From: Mermis nigrescens
Lineage: Eukaryota; Nematoda; Enoplea; Mermithida; Mermithidae
NCBI GenBank assembly: GCA_036768485.1
Contig: JAVLUZ010000829.1
Location: forward strand, 1 to 64,000
Reading direction: 5' to 3'
DNA: 64,000 bases
The stretch's first letter is position 1; every line of letters starts with the position of its first letter. Under the pieces are notes generated by a model. That model worked only from the letters and a program-made list of their open reading frames with translations, did no database searches and was not told where the DNA came from. A program made the position numbers and the translations under genes. Shown here one piece after another: positions 13,117 to 28,100 of this stretch.

Positions 13117-16100
13117 ACGCAATTTTATTTCTGCCGGAATACGCCAGTCGCTATTAACGGATTGAACGCCAAATAACGTTCCATCGCTCGGTTGAGCAGC
13201 ATACTCCAAGCTTGGCCAAAACAATCAAGCAAGCGTTTTATCGCTCAGTTGAGCAGCATACTGCAAGCTGGGCCAAAACAATCAGGCGCATTTTTGTTGA
13301 CATGCATATTGAAGAAAATCACTAATTTGTCCCTTTTTCTTCTTTGGCGGTAATGGCAAATTAGGCGGCACTCGCAATAACGGAATAAATTTTTTCTTAT
13401 TATTTGGCGGCTTTTTTACGTATAGCTCACTGTCCTTAAAAGACAATCCAATCGGCGTTCCGAATAACGTAATTTTATTTTTGTCGGAATACGTCAGTTG
13501 TAATTAACAGATTGAACGCCAAATAACGTTCCATTGCTCGGTTGAGCAGCATACCGCAAGCTGGGCCAAAACAATCAGGCGCATTTTTGTCGACATGCAT
13601 ATTGAAGAAAATCACTAATTTGTCACTTTTTCTTCTTCGGCGGTAATGGCAAATTAGGCGGCACTTGCAATAACGGAATAAATTTTTTCTTATTATTTGG
13701 CAGCTTTTTTACGTATAGCTCACCGTCCTTAAAAGACAATCCAATCGGCGTTCCGAATAACGTAATTTTATTTTTGCGGGAATACGTCAGTTGTTATTAA
13801 CGGATTGAACGCCAAATAACGTTCCATTGCTCGGTTGAGCAGCATACTCGCAAGCTTGGCCAAAACAATCAGGCGCATTTTTGTCGACATGCATATTGAA
13901 GAAAATCACTAATTTGTCCCTTTTTCTTCTTTGGCGGTAATGGCAAATTAGGCGGCACTCACAATAACGGAATAAATTTTTTCTTATTATTTGGCGGCTT
14001 TTTTACGTATAGCTCACCGTCCTTAAAAGACAATCCAATTGGCGTTCCGAATAACGTAATTTTATTTTTGTTGGAATACGTCAGTCGTAATTAACAGATT
14101 GAGCGCCAAATAACGTTCCATCGCTCGGTTGAGCAGCATACCGCAAGCTGGGCCAAAACAATCAGGCGCATTTTTGTCGACATGCATATTGAAGAAAATC
14201 ACTAATTTGTCCCTTTTTCTTCTTTGGCGGTAATGGCAAATTAGGCGGCACTCGCAATAACGGAATAAATTTTTTCTTATTATTTGGCGGCTTTTTTACG
14301 TATAGCTCACCGTCCTTAAAAGACAATCCAATCGGCGTTCCGAATAACGTAATTTTATTTTTGTCGGAATACGTCAGTTGTTATTAACAGATTGAACGCC
14401 AAATAACGTTCCATCGCTCGGTTGAGCAGCATACCGCAAGCTGGGCCAAAACAATCAGGCGCATTTTTGTCGACATGCATATTGAAGAAAATCACTAATT
14501 TGTCCCTTTTTCTTCTTTGGCGGTAATGGCAAATTAGGCGGCACTCACAATAACGGAATAAATTTTTTCTTATTATTTGGCGGCTTTTTTATGTATAGCT
14601 CACTGTCCTTAAAAGACAATCCAATTGGCGTTCCGAATAACGTAATTTTATTTTTGTCGGAATACGTCAGTCGTAATTAACAGATTGAACGCCAAATAAC
14701 GTTCCATCGCTCGGTTGAGCAGCATACCGCAAGCTGGGCCAAAACAATCAGGCGCATTTTTGTCGACATGCATATTGAAGAAAATCACTAATTTGTCCCT
14801 TTTTCTTCTTTGGCGGTAATGGCAAATTAGGCGGCACTCGCAATAACGGAATAAATTTTTTCTTATTATTTGGCAGCTTTTTTACGTATAGCTCACCGTC
14901 CTTAAAAGACAATCCAATCGGCGTTCCGAATAACGTAATTTTATTTTTGCGGGAATACGTCAGTTGTTATTAACGGATTGAACGCCAAATAACGTTCTAT
15001 TGCTCGGTTGAGCGGCATACTCCAAGCTTGGCCAAAACAATCAAGCAAGCGTTTTTATCGCTCAGTTGAGCGGCATACTCCAAGCTTGGCCAAAACAATC
15101 AGGCGCATAGCTCGCCGTTCTTAAAACACAATCCAATTGGCATTCCGAATAACGTAATTTTATTTTTGTTGGAATACGTCAGTCGTAATTAACAGATTGA
15201 GCGCCAAATAACGTTCCATCGCTCGGTTGAGCAGCATACTGCAAGCTTGGTCAAAACAATCCGGCGCATTTTTGTCGACATGCATATTGAAGAAAATCAC
15301 TAATTTGTCCCTTTTTCTTCTTTGGCGGTAATGGCAAATTAGGCGGCACTCGCAATAACAGAATAAATTTTTTCTTATTATTTGGCGGCTTTTTTACGTA
15401 TAGCTCACTGTCCTTAAAAGACAATCCAATCGGCGTTCCGAATAACGTAATTTTATTTTTGTCGGAATACGTCAGTTGTAATTAACGGATTGAACGCCAA
15501 ATAACGTTCCATTGCTCGGTTGAGCAGCATACTGCAAGCTGTGGCCAAAACAATCAGGCGCATTTTTGTCGACATGCATATTGAAGAAAATCACTAATTT
15601 GTCCCTTTTTCTTCTTTGGCGGTAATGGCAAATTAGGCGGCACTCACAATAACGGAATAAATTTTTTCTTATTATTTGGCGGCTTTTTTACGTATAGCTC
15701 ACTGTCCTTAAAAGACAATCCAATTGGCGTTCCGAATAACGTAATTTTATTTTTGTCGGAATACGTCAGTCGTAATTAACAGATTGAGCGCCAAATAACG
15801 TTCCATCGCTCGGTTGAGCAGCATACTGCAAGCTGGGCCAAAACAATCAGGCGCATTTTTGTCGACATGCATATTGAAGAAAATCACTAATTTGTCCCTT
15901 TTTCTTCTTTGGCGGTAATGGCAAATTAGGCGGCACTCGCAATAACAGAATTAATTTTTTCTAATTATTTGGCGATTTTTTATGTATAGCTTGTTGTCCT
16001 CAAAAAGCAATTCAATCGGCGTTCCGAATAACGTAATTTTTTTTTGTCGGAATACGTCAATTGTAATTAACGGATTGAACGTTAAATAATGTTCCATTGC

Positions 16101-19100
16101 TCGGTTGAGCAGCATACCGCAAGCTGGGCCAAAACAATCAGGCGCATTTTTGTCGACATGCATATTGAAGAAAATCACTAATTTGTCCCTTTTTCTTCTT
16201 CGGCGGTAATGGCAAATTAGGCGGCACTTGCAATAACGGAATAAATTTTTTCTTATTATTTGGCAGCTTTTTTACGTATAGCTCACCGTCCTTAAAAGAC
16301 AATCCAATCGGCGTTCCGAATAACGTAATTTTATTTTTGCGGGAATACGTCAGTTGTTATTAACGGATTGAACGCCAAATAACGTTCTATTGCTCGGTTG
16401 AGCGGCATACTCCAAGCTTGGCCAAAACAATCAAGCAAGCGTTTTTATCGCTCAGTTGAGCGGCATACTCCAAGCTTGGCCAAAACAATCAGGCGCATAG
16501 CTCGCCGTTCTTAAAACACAATCCAATTGGCATTCCGAATAACGTAATTTTATTTTTGTTGGAATACGTCAGTCGTAATTAACAGATTGAGCGCCAAATA
16601 ACGTTCCATCACTCGGTTGAGCAGCATACTGCAAGCTTGGTCAAAACAATCCGGCGCATTTTTGTCGACATGCATATTGAAGAAAATCACTAATTTGTCC
16701 CTTTTTCTTCTTTGGCGGTAATGGCAAATTAGGCGGCACTCGCAATAACAGAATTAATTTTTTCTTATTATTTGGCGGCTTTTTTATGTATAGCTCACTG
16801 TCCTTAAAAGACAATCCAATCGGCGTTCCGAATAACGTAATTTTATTTTTGTCGGAATACGTCAGTTGTAATTAACAGATTGAACGCTAAATAACGTTCC
16901 ATTGCTCGGTTGAGCAGCATACCGCAAGCTGGGCCAAAACAATCAGGCGCATTTTTGTCGACATGCATATTGAAGAAAATCACTAATTTGTCCCTTTTTC
17001 TTCTTTGGCGGTAATGGCAAATTAGGCGGCACTCACAATAACGGAATAAATTTTTTCTTATTATTTGGCGGCTTTTTTACGTATAGCTCACTGTCCTTAA
17101 AAGACAATCCAATTGGCGTTCCGAATAACGTAATTTTATTTTTGCGGGAATACGTCAGTTGTTATTAACAGATTGAACGCCAAATAACGTTCCATCGCTC
17201 GGTTGAGCAGCATACCGCAAGCTGTGGCCAAAACAATCAGGCGCATTTTTGTCGACATGCATATTGAAGAAAATCACTAATTTGTCCCTTTTTCTTCTTT
17301 GGCGGTAATGGCAAATTAGGCGGCACTCACAATAACGGAATAAATTTTTTCTTATTATTTGGCGGCTTTTTTACGTATAGCTCACTGTCCTTAAAAGACA
17401 ATCCAATCGGCGTTCCGAATAACGTAATTTTATTTTTGTCGGAATACGTCAGTCGTAATTAACAGATTGAACGCCAAATAACGTTCCATCGCTCGGTTGA
17501 GCAGCATACCGCAAGCTGGGCCAAAACAATCAGGCGCATTTTTGTCGACATGCATATTGAAGAAAATCACTAATTTGTCCCTTTTTCTTCTTTGGCGGTA
17601 ATGGCAAATTAGGCGGCACTCGCAATAACGGAATAAATTTTTTCTTATTATTTGGCGGCTTTTTTACGTATAGCTCACCGTCCTTAAAAGACAATCCAAT
17701 CGGCGTTCCGAATAACGTAATTTTATTTTTGTCGGAATACGTCAGTTGTAATTAACAGATTGAACGCCAAATAACGTTCCATCGCTCGGTTGAGCAGCAT
17801 ACCGCAAGCTGGGCCAAAACAATCAGGCGCATTTTTGTCGACATGCATATTGAAGAAAATCACTAATTTGTCCCTTTTTCTTCTTTGGCGGTAATGGCAA
17901 ATTAGGCGGCACTCACAATAACGGAATAAATTTTTTCTTATTATTTGGCGGCTTTTTTACGTATAGCTCACTGTCCTTAAAAGACAATCCAATCGGCGTT
18001 CCGAATAACGTAATTTTATTTTTGTCGGAATACGTCAGTTGTAATTAACGGATTGAACGCCAAATAACGTTCCATTGCTCGGTTGAGCAGCATACCGCAA
18101 GCTGGGCCAAAACAATCAGGCGCATTTTTGTCGACATGCATATTGAAGAAAATCACTAATTTGTCCCTTTTTCTTCTTTGGCGGTAATGGCAAATTAGGC
18201 GGCACTCGCAATAACGGAATAAATTTTTTCTTATTATTTGGCAGCTTTTTTACGTATAGCTCACCGTCCTTAAAAGACAATCCAATTGGCGTTCCGAATA
18301 ACGTAATTTTATTTTTGTTGGAATACGTCAGTTGTTATTAACGGATTGAACGCCAAATAACGTTCCATCGCTCGGTTGAGCAGCATACCGCAAGCTTGGC
18401 CAAAACAATCAGGCGCATTTTTGTCGACATGCATATTGAAGAAAATCACTAATTTGTCCCTTTTTCTTCTTTGGCGGTAATGGCAAATTAGGCGGCACTC
18501 GCAATAACAGAATTAATTTTTTCTAATTATTTGGCGGTTTTTTATGTATAGCTTGTTGTCCTCAAAAAGCAATTCAATTGGCGTTCCGAATAACGTAATT
18601 TTATTTTTGTCGGAATACGTCAGTTGTAATTAACGGATTGAACGCCAAATAACGTTCCATTGCTCGGTTGAGCAGCATACCGCAAGCTGGGCCAAAACAA
18701 TCAGGCGCATTTTTGTCGACATGCATATTGAAGAAAATCACTAATTTGTCCCTTTTTCTTCTTTGGCGGTAATGGCAAATTAGGCGGCACTCGCAATAAC
18801 GGAATAAATTTTTTCTTATTATTTGGCAGCTTTTTTACGTATAGCTCACCGTCCTTAAAAGACAATCCAATCGGCGTTCCGAATAACGTAATTTTATTTT
18901 TGCGGGAATACGTCAGTTGTTATTAACAGATTGAACGCCAAATAACGTTCCATTGCTCGGTTGAGCAGCATACTGCAAGCTTGGCCAAAACAATCAAGCG
19001 CATTTTTGTCGACATGCATATTGAAGAAAATCACTAATTTGTCCCTTTTTCTTCTTTGGCGGTAATGGCAAATTAGGCGGCACTCGCAATAACGGAATAA

Positions 19101-22100
19101 ATTTTTTCTTATTATTTGGCGGCTTTTTTACGTATAGCTCACCGTCCTTAAAAGACAATCCAATTGGCGTTCCGAATAACGTAATTTTATTTTTGTTGGA
19201 ATACGTCAGTCGTAATTAACAGATTGAGCGCCAAATAACGTTCCATCACTCGGTTGAGCAGCATACTGCAAGCTTGGTCAAAACAATCCGGCGCATTTTT
19301 GTCGACATGCATATTGAAGAAAATCACTAATTTGTCCCTTTTTCTTCTTTGGCGGTAATGGCAAATTAGGCGGCACTCGCAATAACAGAATTAATTTTTT
19401 CTAATTATTTGGCGGTTTTTTATGTATAGCTTGTTGTCCTCAAAAGACAATTCAATTGGCGTTCCGAATAACGTAATTTTATTTTTGTCGGAATACGTCA
19501 ATTGTAATTAACAGATTGAACGCCAAATAATGTTCCATTGCTCGGTTGAGCAGCATACCGCAAGCTGGGCCAAAACAATCAGGCGCATTTTTGTTGATAT
19601 GCATATTGAAGAAAATCACTAATTTGTCCCTTTTTCTTCTTTGGCGGTAATGGCAAATTAGGCGGCACTCGCAATAACGGAATAAATTTTTTCTTATTAT
19701 TTGGCAGCTTTTTTACGTATAGCTCACCGTCCTTAAAAGACAATCCAATCGGCGTTCCGAATAACGTAATTTTATTTTTGTCGGGAATACGTCAGTTGTT
19801 ATTAACGGATTGAACGCCAAATAACGTTCCATTGCTCGGTTGAGCAGCATACTGCAAGCTTGGCCAAAACAATCAGGCGCATTTTTGTCGACATGCATAT
19901 TGAAGAAAATCACTAATTTGTCCCTTTTTCTTCTTTGGCGGTAATGGCAAATTAGGCGGCACTCGCAATAACGGAATAAATTTTTTCTTATTATTTGGCA
20001 GCTTTTTTACGTATAGCTCACTGTCCTTAAAAGACAATCCAATTGGCGTTCCGAATAACGTAATTTTATTTTTGTCGGAATACGTCAGTTGTAATTAACG
20101 GATTGAACGCCAAATAACGTTCCATTGCTCGGTTGAGCAGCATACTGCAAGCTTGGCCAAAACAATCAGGCGCATTTTTGTCGACATGCATATTGAAGAA
20201 AATCACTAATTTGTCCCTTTTTCTTCTTTGGCGGTAATGGCAAATTAGGCGGCACTCGCAATAACGGAATAAATTTTTTCTTATTATTTGGCAGCTTTTT
20301 TACGTATAGCTCGCCGTCCTTAAAAGACAATCCAATCGGCGTTCCGAATAACGTAATTTTATTTTTGTTGGAATACGTCAGTTGTAATTAACGGATTGAA
20401 CGCCAAATAACGTTCCATTGCTCGGTTGAGCAGCATACTGCAAGCTTGGCCAAAACAATCAGGCGCATTTTTGTCGACATGCATATTGAAGAAAATCACT
20501 AATTTGTCCCTTTTTCTTCTTTGGCGGTAATGGCAAATTAGGCGGCACTCGCAATAACAGAATAAATTTTTTCTTATTATTTGGCAGCTTTTTTACGTAT
20601 AGCTCACCGTCCTTAAAAGACAATCCAATCGGCGTTCCGAATAACGTAATTTTATTTTTGTTGGAATACGTCAGTTGTAATTAACAGATTGAGCGCCAAA
20701 TAACGTTCCATTGCTCGGTTGAGCAGCATACTGCAAGCTTGGCCAAAACAATCAGGCGCATTTTTGTCGACATGCATATTGAAGAAAATCACTAATTTGT
20801 CCCTTTTTCTTCTTTGGCGGTAATGGCAAATTAGGCGGCACTCACAATAACGGAATAAATTTTTTCTTATTATTTGGCGGCTTTTTTACGTATAGCTCAC
20901 CGTCCTTAAAAGACAATCCAATTGGCGTTCCGAATAACGTAATTTTATTTTTGCTGGAATACGTCAGTCGTAATTAACAGATTGAACGCCAAATAACGTT
21001 CCATCGCTCGGTTGAGCAGCATACTGCAAGCTTGGCCAAAACAATCAGGCGCATTTTTGTCGACATGCATATTGAAGAAAATCACTAATTTGTCCCTTTT
21101 TCTTCTTTGGCGGTAATGGCAAATTAGGCGGCACTCACAATAACAGAATTAATTTTTTCTTATTATTTGGCGGTTTTTTACGTATAGCTCACTGTCCTCA
21201 AAAGACAATCCAATCGGCGTTCCGAATAACGTAATTTTATTTTTGTCGGAATACGTCAGTTGTAATTAACGGATTGAACGCTAAATAACGTTCCATTGCT
21301 CGGTTGAGCAGCATACCGCAAGCTGGGCCAAAACAATCAGGCGCATTTTTGTTGACATGCATATTGAAGAAAATCACTAATTTGTCCCTTTTTCTTCTTT
21401 GGCGGTAATGGCAAATTAGGCGGCACTCGCAATAACGGAATAAATTTTTTCTTATTATTTGGCAGCTTTTTTACGTATAGCTCACCGTCCTTAAAAGACA
21501 ATCCAATCGGCGTTCCGAATAACGTAATTTTATTTTTGCGGGAATACGTCAGTTGTTATTAACGGATTGAACGCCAAATAACGTTCTATTGCTCGGTTGA
21601 GCGGCATACTCCAAGCTTGGCCAAAACAATCAAGCAAGCGTTTTTATCGCTCAGTTGAGCGGCATACTCCAAGCTTGGCCAAAACAATCAGGCGCATAGC
21701 TCGCCGTTCTTAAAACACAATCCAATTGGCATTCCGAATAACGTAATTTTATTTTTGTTGGAATACGTCAGTCGTAATTAACAGATTGAGCGCCAAATAA
21801 CGTTCCATCACTCGGTTGAGCAGCATACTGCAAGCTTGGTCAAAACAATCCGGCGCATTTTTGTCGACATGCATATTGAAGAAAATCACTAATTTGTCCC
21901 TTTTTCTTCTTTGGCGGTAATGGCAAATTAGGCGGCACTCGCAATAACAGAATTAATTTTTTCTAATTATTTGGCGATTTTTTATGTATAGCTTGTTGTC
22001 CTCAAAAAGCAATTCAATCGGCGTTCCGAATAACGTAATTTTTTTTGTCGGAATACGTCAATTGTAATTAACGGATTGAACGTTAAATAATGTTCCATTG

Positions 22101-25100
22101 CTCGGTTGAGCAGCATACCGCAAGCTGTGCCAAAACAATCAGGCGCATTTTTGTTGATATGCATATTGAAGAAAATCACTAATTTGTCCCTTTTTCTTCT
22201 TTGGCGGTAATGGCAAATTAGGCGGCACTTGCAATAACGGAATAAATTTTTTCTTATTATTTGGCAGCTTTTTTACGTATAGCTCACCGTCCTTAAAAGA
22301 CAATCCAATCGGCGTTCCGAATAACGTAATTTTATTTTTGCGGGAATACGTCAGTTGTTATTAACGGATTGAACGCCAAATAACGTTCTATTGCTCGGTT
22401 GAGCGGCATACTCCAAGCTTGGCCAAAACAATCAAGCAAGCGTTTTTATCGCTTAGTTGAGCGGCATACTCCAAGCTTGGCCAAAACAATCAGGCGCATA
22501 GCTCGCCGTTCTTAAAACACAATCCAATTGGCATTCCGAATAACGTAATTTTATTTTTGTTGGAATACGTCAGTCGTAATTAACAGATTGAGCGCCAAAT
22601 AACGTTCCATCACTCGGTTGAGCAGCATACTGCAAGCTTGGTCAAAACAATCTGAGCGCATTTTTGTCGACATGCATATTGAAGAAAATCACTAATTTGT
22701 CCCTTTTTCTTCTTTGGCGGTAATGGCAAATTAGGCGGCACTCGCAATAACAGAATTAATTTTTTCTTATTATTTGGCGGCTTTTTTACGTATAGCTCAC
22801 CGTCCTTAAAAGAGCAATCCAATCGGCGTTCCGAATAACGTAATTTTATTTTTGTCGGAATACGTCAGTTGTAATTAACGGATTGAACGCCAAATAACGT
22901 TCCATTGCTCGGTTGAGCAGCATACCGCAAGCTGTGGCCAAAACAATCAGGCGCATTTTTGTTGACATGCATATTGAAGAAAATCACTAATTTGTCCCTT
23001 TTTCTTCTTTGGCGGTAATGGCAAATTAGGCGGCACTCGCAATAACGGAATAAATTTTTTCTTATTATTTGGCAGCTTTTTTACGTATAGCTCACCGTCC
23101 TTAAAAGACAATCCAATCGGCGTTCCGAATAACGTAATTTTATTTTTGCGGGAATACGTCAGTTGTTATTAACGGATTGAACGCCAAATAACGTTCTATT
23201 GCTCGGTTGAGCGGCATACTCGCAAGCTTGGCCAAAACAATCAAGCAAGCATTTTTGTCGACATGCATATTGAAGAAAATCACTAATTTGTCCTTTTTCT
23301 TCTTTGGCGGTAATGGCAAATTAGGCGGCACTCACAATAACGGAATAAATTTTTTCTATTATTTGGCGCTTTTTTACGTATAGCTCACCGTCCTTAAAAC
23401 ACAATCCAATTGGCGTTCCGAATAACGTAATTTTATTTTTGTTGGAATACGTCAGTCGTAATTAACAGATTGAGCGCCAAATAACGTTCCATCGCTCGGT
23501 TGAGCAGCATACTGCAAGCTTGGTCAAAACAATCAGGCGCATTTTTGTCGACATGCATATTGAAGAAAATCACTAATTTGTCCCTTTTTCTTCTTTGGCG
23601 GTAATGGCAAATTAGGCGGCACTCGCAATAACAGAATTAATTTTTTCTAATTATTTGGCGGCTTTTTTATGTATAGCTCGTTGTCCTCAAAAGACAATTC
23701 AATCGGCGTTCCGAATAACGTAATTTTATTTTTGTCGGAATACGTCAATTGTAATTAACGGATTGAACGTTAAATAACGTTCCATTGCTCGGTTGAGCAG
23801 CATACCGCAAGCTGTGCCAAAACAATCAGGCGCATTTTTGTTGATATGCATATTGAAGAAAATCACTAATTTGTCCCTTTTTCTTCTTTGGCGGTAATGG
23901 CAAATTAGGCGGCACTCACAATAACGGAATAAATTTTTTCTTATTATTTGGCAGCTTTTTTACGTATAGCTCACCGTCCTTAAAAGACAATCCAATCGGC
24001 GTTCCGAATAACGTAATTTTATTTTTGCGGGAATACGTCAGTTGTTATTAACGGATTGAACGCCAAATAACGTTCTATTGCTCGGTTGAGCGGCATACTC
24101 CAAGCTTGGCCAAAACAATCAAGCAAGCGTTTTTATCGCTCAGTTGAGCGGCATACTCCAAGCTTGGCCAAAACAATCAGGCGCATAGCTCGCCGTTCTT
24201 AAAACACAATCCAATTGGCATTCCGAATAACGTAATTTTATTTTTGTTGGAATACGTCAGTCGTAATTAACAGATTGAGCGCCAAATAACGTTCCATCAC
24301 TCGGTTGAGCAGCATACTGCAAGCTTGGTCAAAACAATCCGGCGCATTTTTGTCGACATGCATATTGAAGAAAATCACTAATTTGTCCCTTTTTCTTCTT
24401 TGGCGGTAATGGCAAATTAGGCGGCACTCGCAATAACAGAATTAATTTTTTCTAATTATTTGGCGATTTTTTATGTATAGCTTGTTGTCCTCAAAAAGCA
24501 ATTCAATCGGCGTTCCGAATAACGTAATTTTTTTTGTCGGAATACGTCAATTGTAATTAACGGATTGAACGTTAAATAATGTTCCATTGCTCGGTTGAGC
24601 AGCATACCGCAAGCTGTGCCAAAACAATCAGGCGCATTTTTGTTGATATGCATATTGAAGAAAATCACTAATTTGTCCCTTTTTCTTCTTTGGCGGTAAT
24701 GGCAAATTAGGCGGCACTTGCAATAACGGAATAAATTTTTTCTTATTATTTGGCAGCTTTTTTACGTATAGCTCACCGTCCTTAAAAGACAATCCAATCG
24801 GCGTTCCGAATAACGTAATTTTATTTTTGCGGGAATACGTCAGTTGTTATTAACGGATTGAACGCCAAATAACGTTCTATTGCTCGGTTGAGCGGCATAC
24901 TCCAAGCTTGGCCAATACAATCAAGCAAGCGTTTTTATCGCTCAGTTGAGCGGCATACTCCAAGCTTGGCCAAAACAATCAGGCGCATAGCTCGCCGTTC
25001 TTAAAACACAATCCAATTGGCATTCCGAATAACGTAATTTTATTTTTGTTGGAATACGTCAGTCGTAATTAACAGATTGAGCGCCAAATAACGTTCCATC

Positions 25101-28100
25101 ACTCGGTTGAGCAGCATACTGCAAGCTTGGTCAAAACAATCTGAGCGCATTTTTGTCGACATGCATATTGAAGAAAATCACTAATTTGTCCCTTTTTCTT
25201 CTTTGGCGGTAATGGCAAATTAGGCGGCACTCGCAATAACAGAATTAATTTTTTCTTATTATTTGGCGGCTTTTTTACGTATAGCTCACCGTCCTTAAAA
25301 GACAATCCAATCGGCGTTCCGAATAACGTAATTTTATTTTTGTCGGAATACGTCAGTTGTAATTAACAGATTGAACGCCAAATAACGTTCCATTGCTCGG
25401 TTGAGCAGCATACCGCAAGCTGTGGCCAAAACAATCAGGCGCATTTTTGTCGACATGCATATTGAAGAAAATCACTAATTTGTCCCTTTTTCTTCTTTGG
25501 CGGTAATGGCAAATTAGGCGGCACTCGCAATAACGGAATAAATTTTTTCTTATTATTTGGCAGCTTTTTTACGTATAGCTCACTGTCCTTAAAAGACAAT
25601 CCAATCGGCGTTCCGAATAACGTAATTTTATTTTTGTCGGGAATACGTCAGTTGTTATTAACGGATTGAACGCCAAATAACGTTCCATTGCTCGGTTGAG
25701 CAGCATACCGCAAGCTGTGGCCAAAACAATCAGGCGCATTTTTGTCGACATGCATATTGAAGAAAATCACTAATTTGTCCCTTTTTCTTCTTTGGCGGTA
25801 ATGGCAAATTAGGCGGCACTCACAATAACGGAATAAATTTTTTCTTATTATTTGGCAGCTTTTTTACGTATAGCTCACCGTCCTTAAAAGACAATCCAAT
25901 CGGCGTTCCGAATAACGTAATTTTATTTTTGCGGGAATACGTCAGTTGTTATTAACGGATTGAACGCCAAATAACGTTCTATTGCTCGGTTGAGCAGCAT
26001 ACTCCAAGCTTGGCCAAAACAATCAAGCAAGCATTTTTGTCGACATGCATATTGAAGAAAATCACTAATTTGTCACTTTTTCTTCTTTGGCGGTAATGGC
26101 AAATTAGGCGGCACTCACAATAACGGAATAAATTTTTCTTATTATTTGGCGGCTTTTTATGTATAGCTCGCCGTCCTTAAAAGACAATCCAATTGGCGTT
26201 CCGAATAACGTAATTTTATTTTTGTTGGAATACGTCAGTCGTAATTAACAGATTGAGCGCCAAATAACGTTCCATCACTCGGTTGAGCAGCATACTGCAA
26301 GCTTGGTCAAAACAATCCGGCGCATTTTTGTCGACATGCATATTGAAGAAAATCACTAATTTGTCCCTTTTTCTTCTTTGGCGGTAATGGCAAATTAGGC
26401 GGCACTCGCAATAACAGAATTAATTTTTTCTAATTATTTGGCGGTTTTTTATGTATAGCTTGTTGTCCTCAAAAAGCAATTCAATCGGCGTTCCGAATAA
26501 CGTAATTTTTTTTGTCGGAATACGTCAATTGTAATTAACGGATTGAACGTTAAATAATGTTCCATTGCTCGGTTGAGCAGCATACCGCAAGCTGTGCCAA
26601 AACAATCAGGCGCATTTTTGTTGATATGCATATTGAAGAAAATCACTAATTTGTCCCTTTTTCTTCTTTGGCGGTAATGGCAAATTAGGCGGCACTTGCA
26701 ATAACGGAATAAATTTTTTCTTATTATTTGGCAGCTTTTTTACGTATAGCTCACCGTCCTTAAAAGACAATCCAATCGGCGTTCCGAATAACGTAATTTT
26801 ATTTTTGCGGGAATACGTCAGTTGTTATTAACGGATTGAACGCCAAATAACGTTCTATTGCTCGGTTGAGCGGCATACTCCAAGCTTGGCCAAAACAATC
26901 AAGCAAGCGTTTTTATCGCTCAGTTGAGCGGCATACTCCAAGCTTGGCCAAAACAATCAGGCGCATAGCTCGCCGTTCTTAAAACACAATCCAATTGGCA
27001 TTCCGAATAACGTAATTTTATTTTTGTTGGAATACGTCAGTCGTAATTAACAGATTGAGCGCCAAATAACGTTCCATCACTCGGTTGAGCAGCATACTGC
27101 AAGCTTGGTCAAAACAATCCGGCGCATTTTTGTCGACATGCATATTGAAGAAAATCACTAATTTGTCCCTTTTTCTTCTTTGGCGGTAATGGCAAATTAG
27201 GCGGCACTCGCAATAACAGAATTAATTTTTTCTAATTATTTGGCGGCTTTTTATGTATAGCTCGCTGTCCTCAAAAGAGCAATTCAATCGGCGTTCCGAA
27301 TAACGTAATTTTATTTTTGTCGGAATACGTCAATTGTAATTAACGGATTGAACGTCAAATAATGTTCCATTGCTCGGTTGAGCAGCATACCGCAAGCTGT
27401 GGCCAAAACAATCAGGCGCATTTTTGTTGACATGCATATTGAAGAAAATCACTAATTTGTCCCTTTTTCTTCTTTGGCGGTAATGGCAAATTAGGCGGCA
27501 CTCGCAATAACGGAATAAATTTTTTCTTATTATTTGGCAGCTTTTTTACGTATAGCTCACCGTCCTTAAAAGACAATCCAATCGGCGTTCCGAATAACGT
27601 AATTTTATTTTTGCGGGAATACGTCAGTTGTTATTAACGGATTGAACGCCAAATAACGTTCTATTGCTCGGTTGAGCGGCATACTCCAAGCTTGGCCAAA
27701 ACAATCAAGCAAGCGTTTTTATCGCTCAGTTGAGCGGCATACTCCAAGCTTGGCCAAAACAATCAGGCGCATAGCTCGCCGTTCTTAAAACACAATCCAA
27801 TTGGCATTCCGAATAACGTAATTTTATTTTTGTTGGAATACGTCAGTCGTAATTAACAGATTGAGCGCCAAATAACGTTCCATCACTCGGTTGAGCAGCA
27901 TACTGCAAGCTTGGTCAAAACAATCCGGCGCATTTTTGTCGACATGCATATTGAAGAAAATCACTAATTTGTCCCTTTTTCTTCTTTGGCGGTAATGGCA
28001 AATTAGGCGGCACTCGCAATAACAGAATTAATTTTTTCTAATTATTTGGCGATTTTTTATGTATAGCTTGTTGTCCTCAAAAAGCAATTCAATCGGCGTT

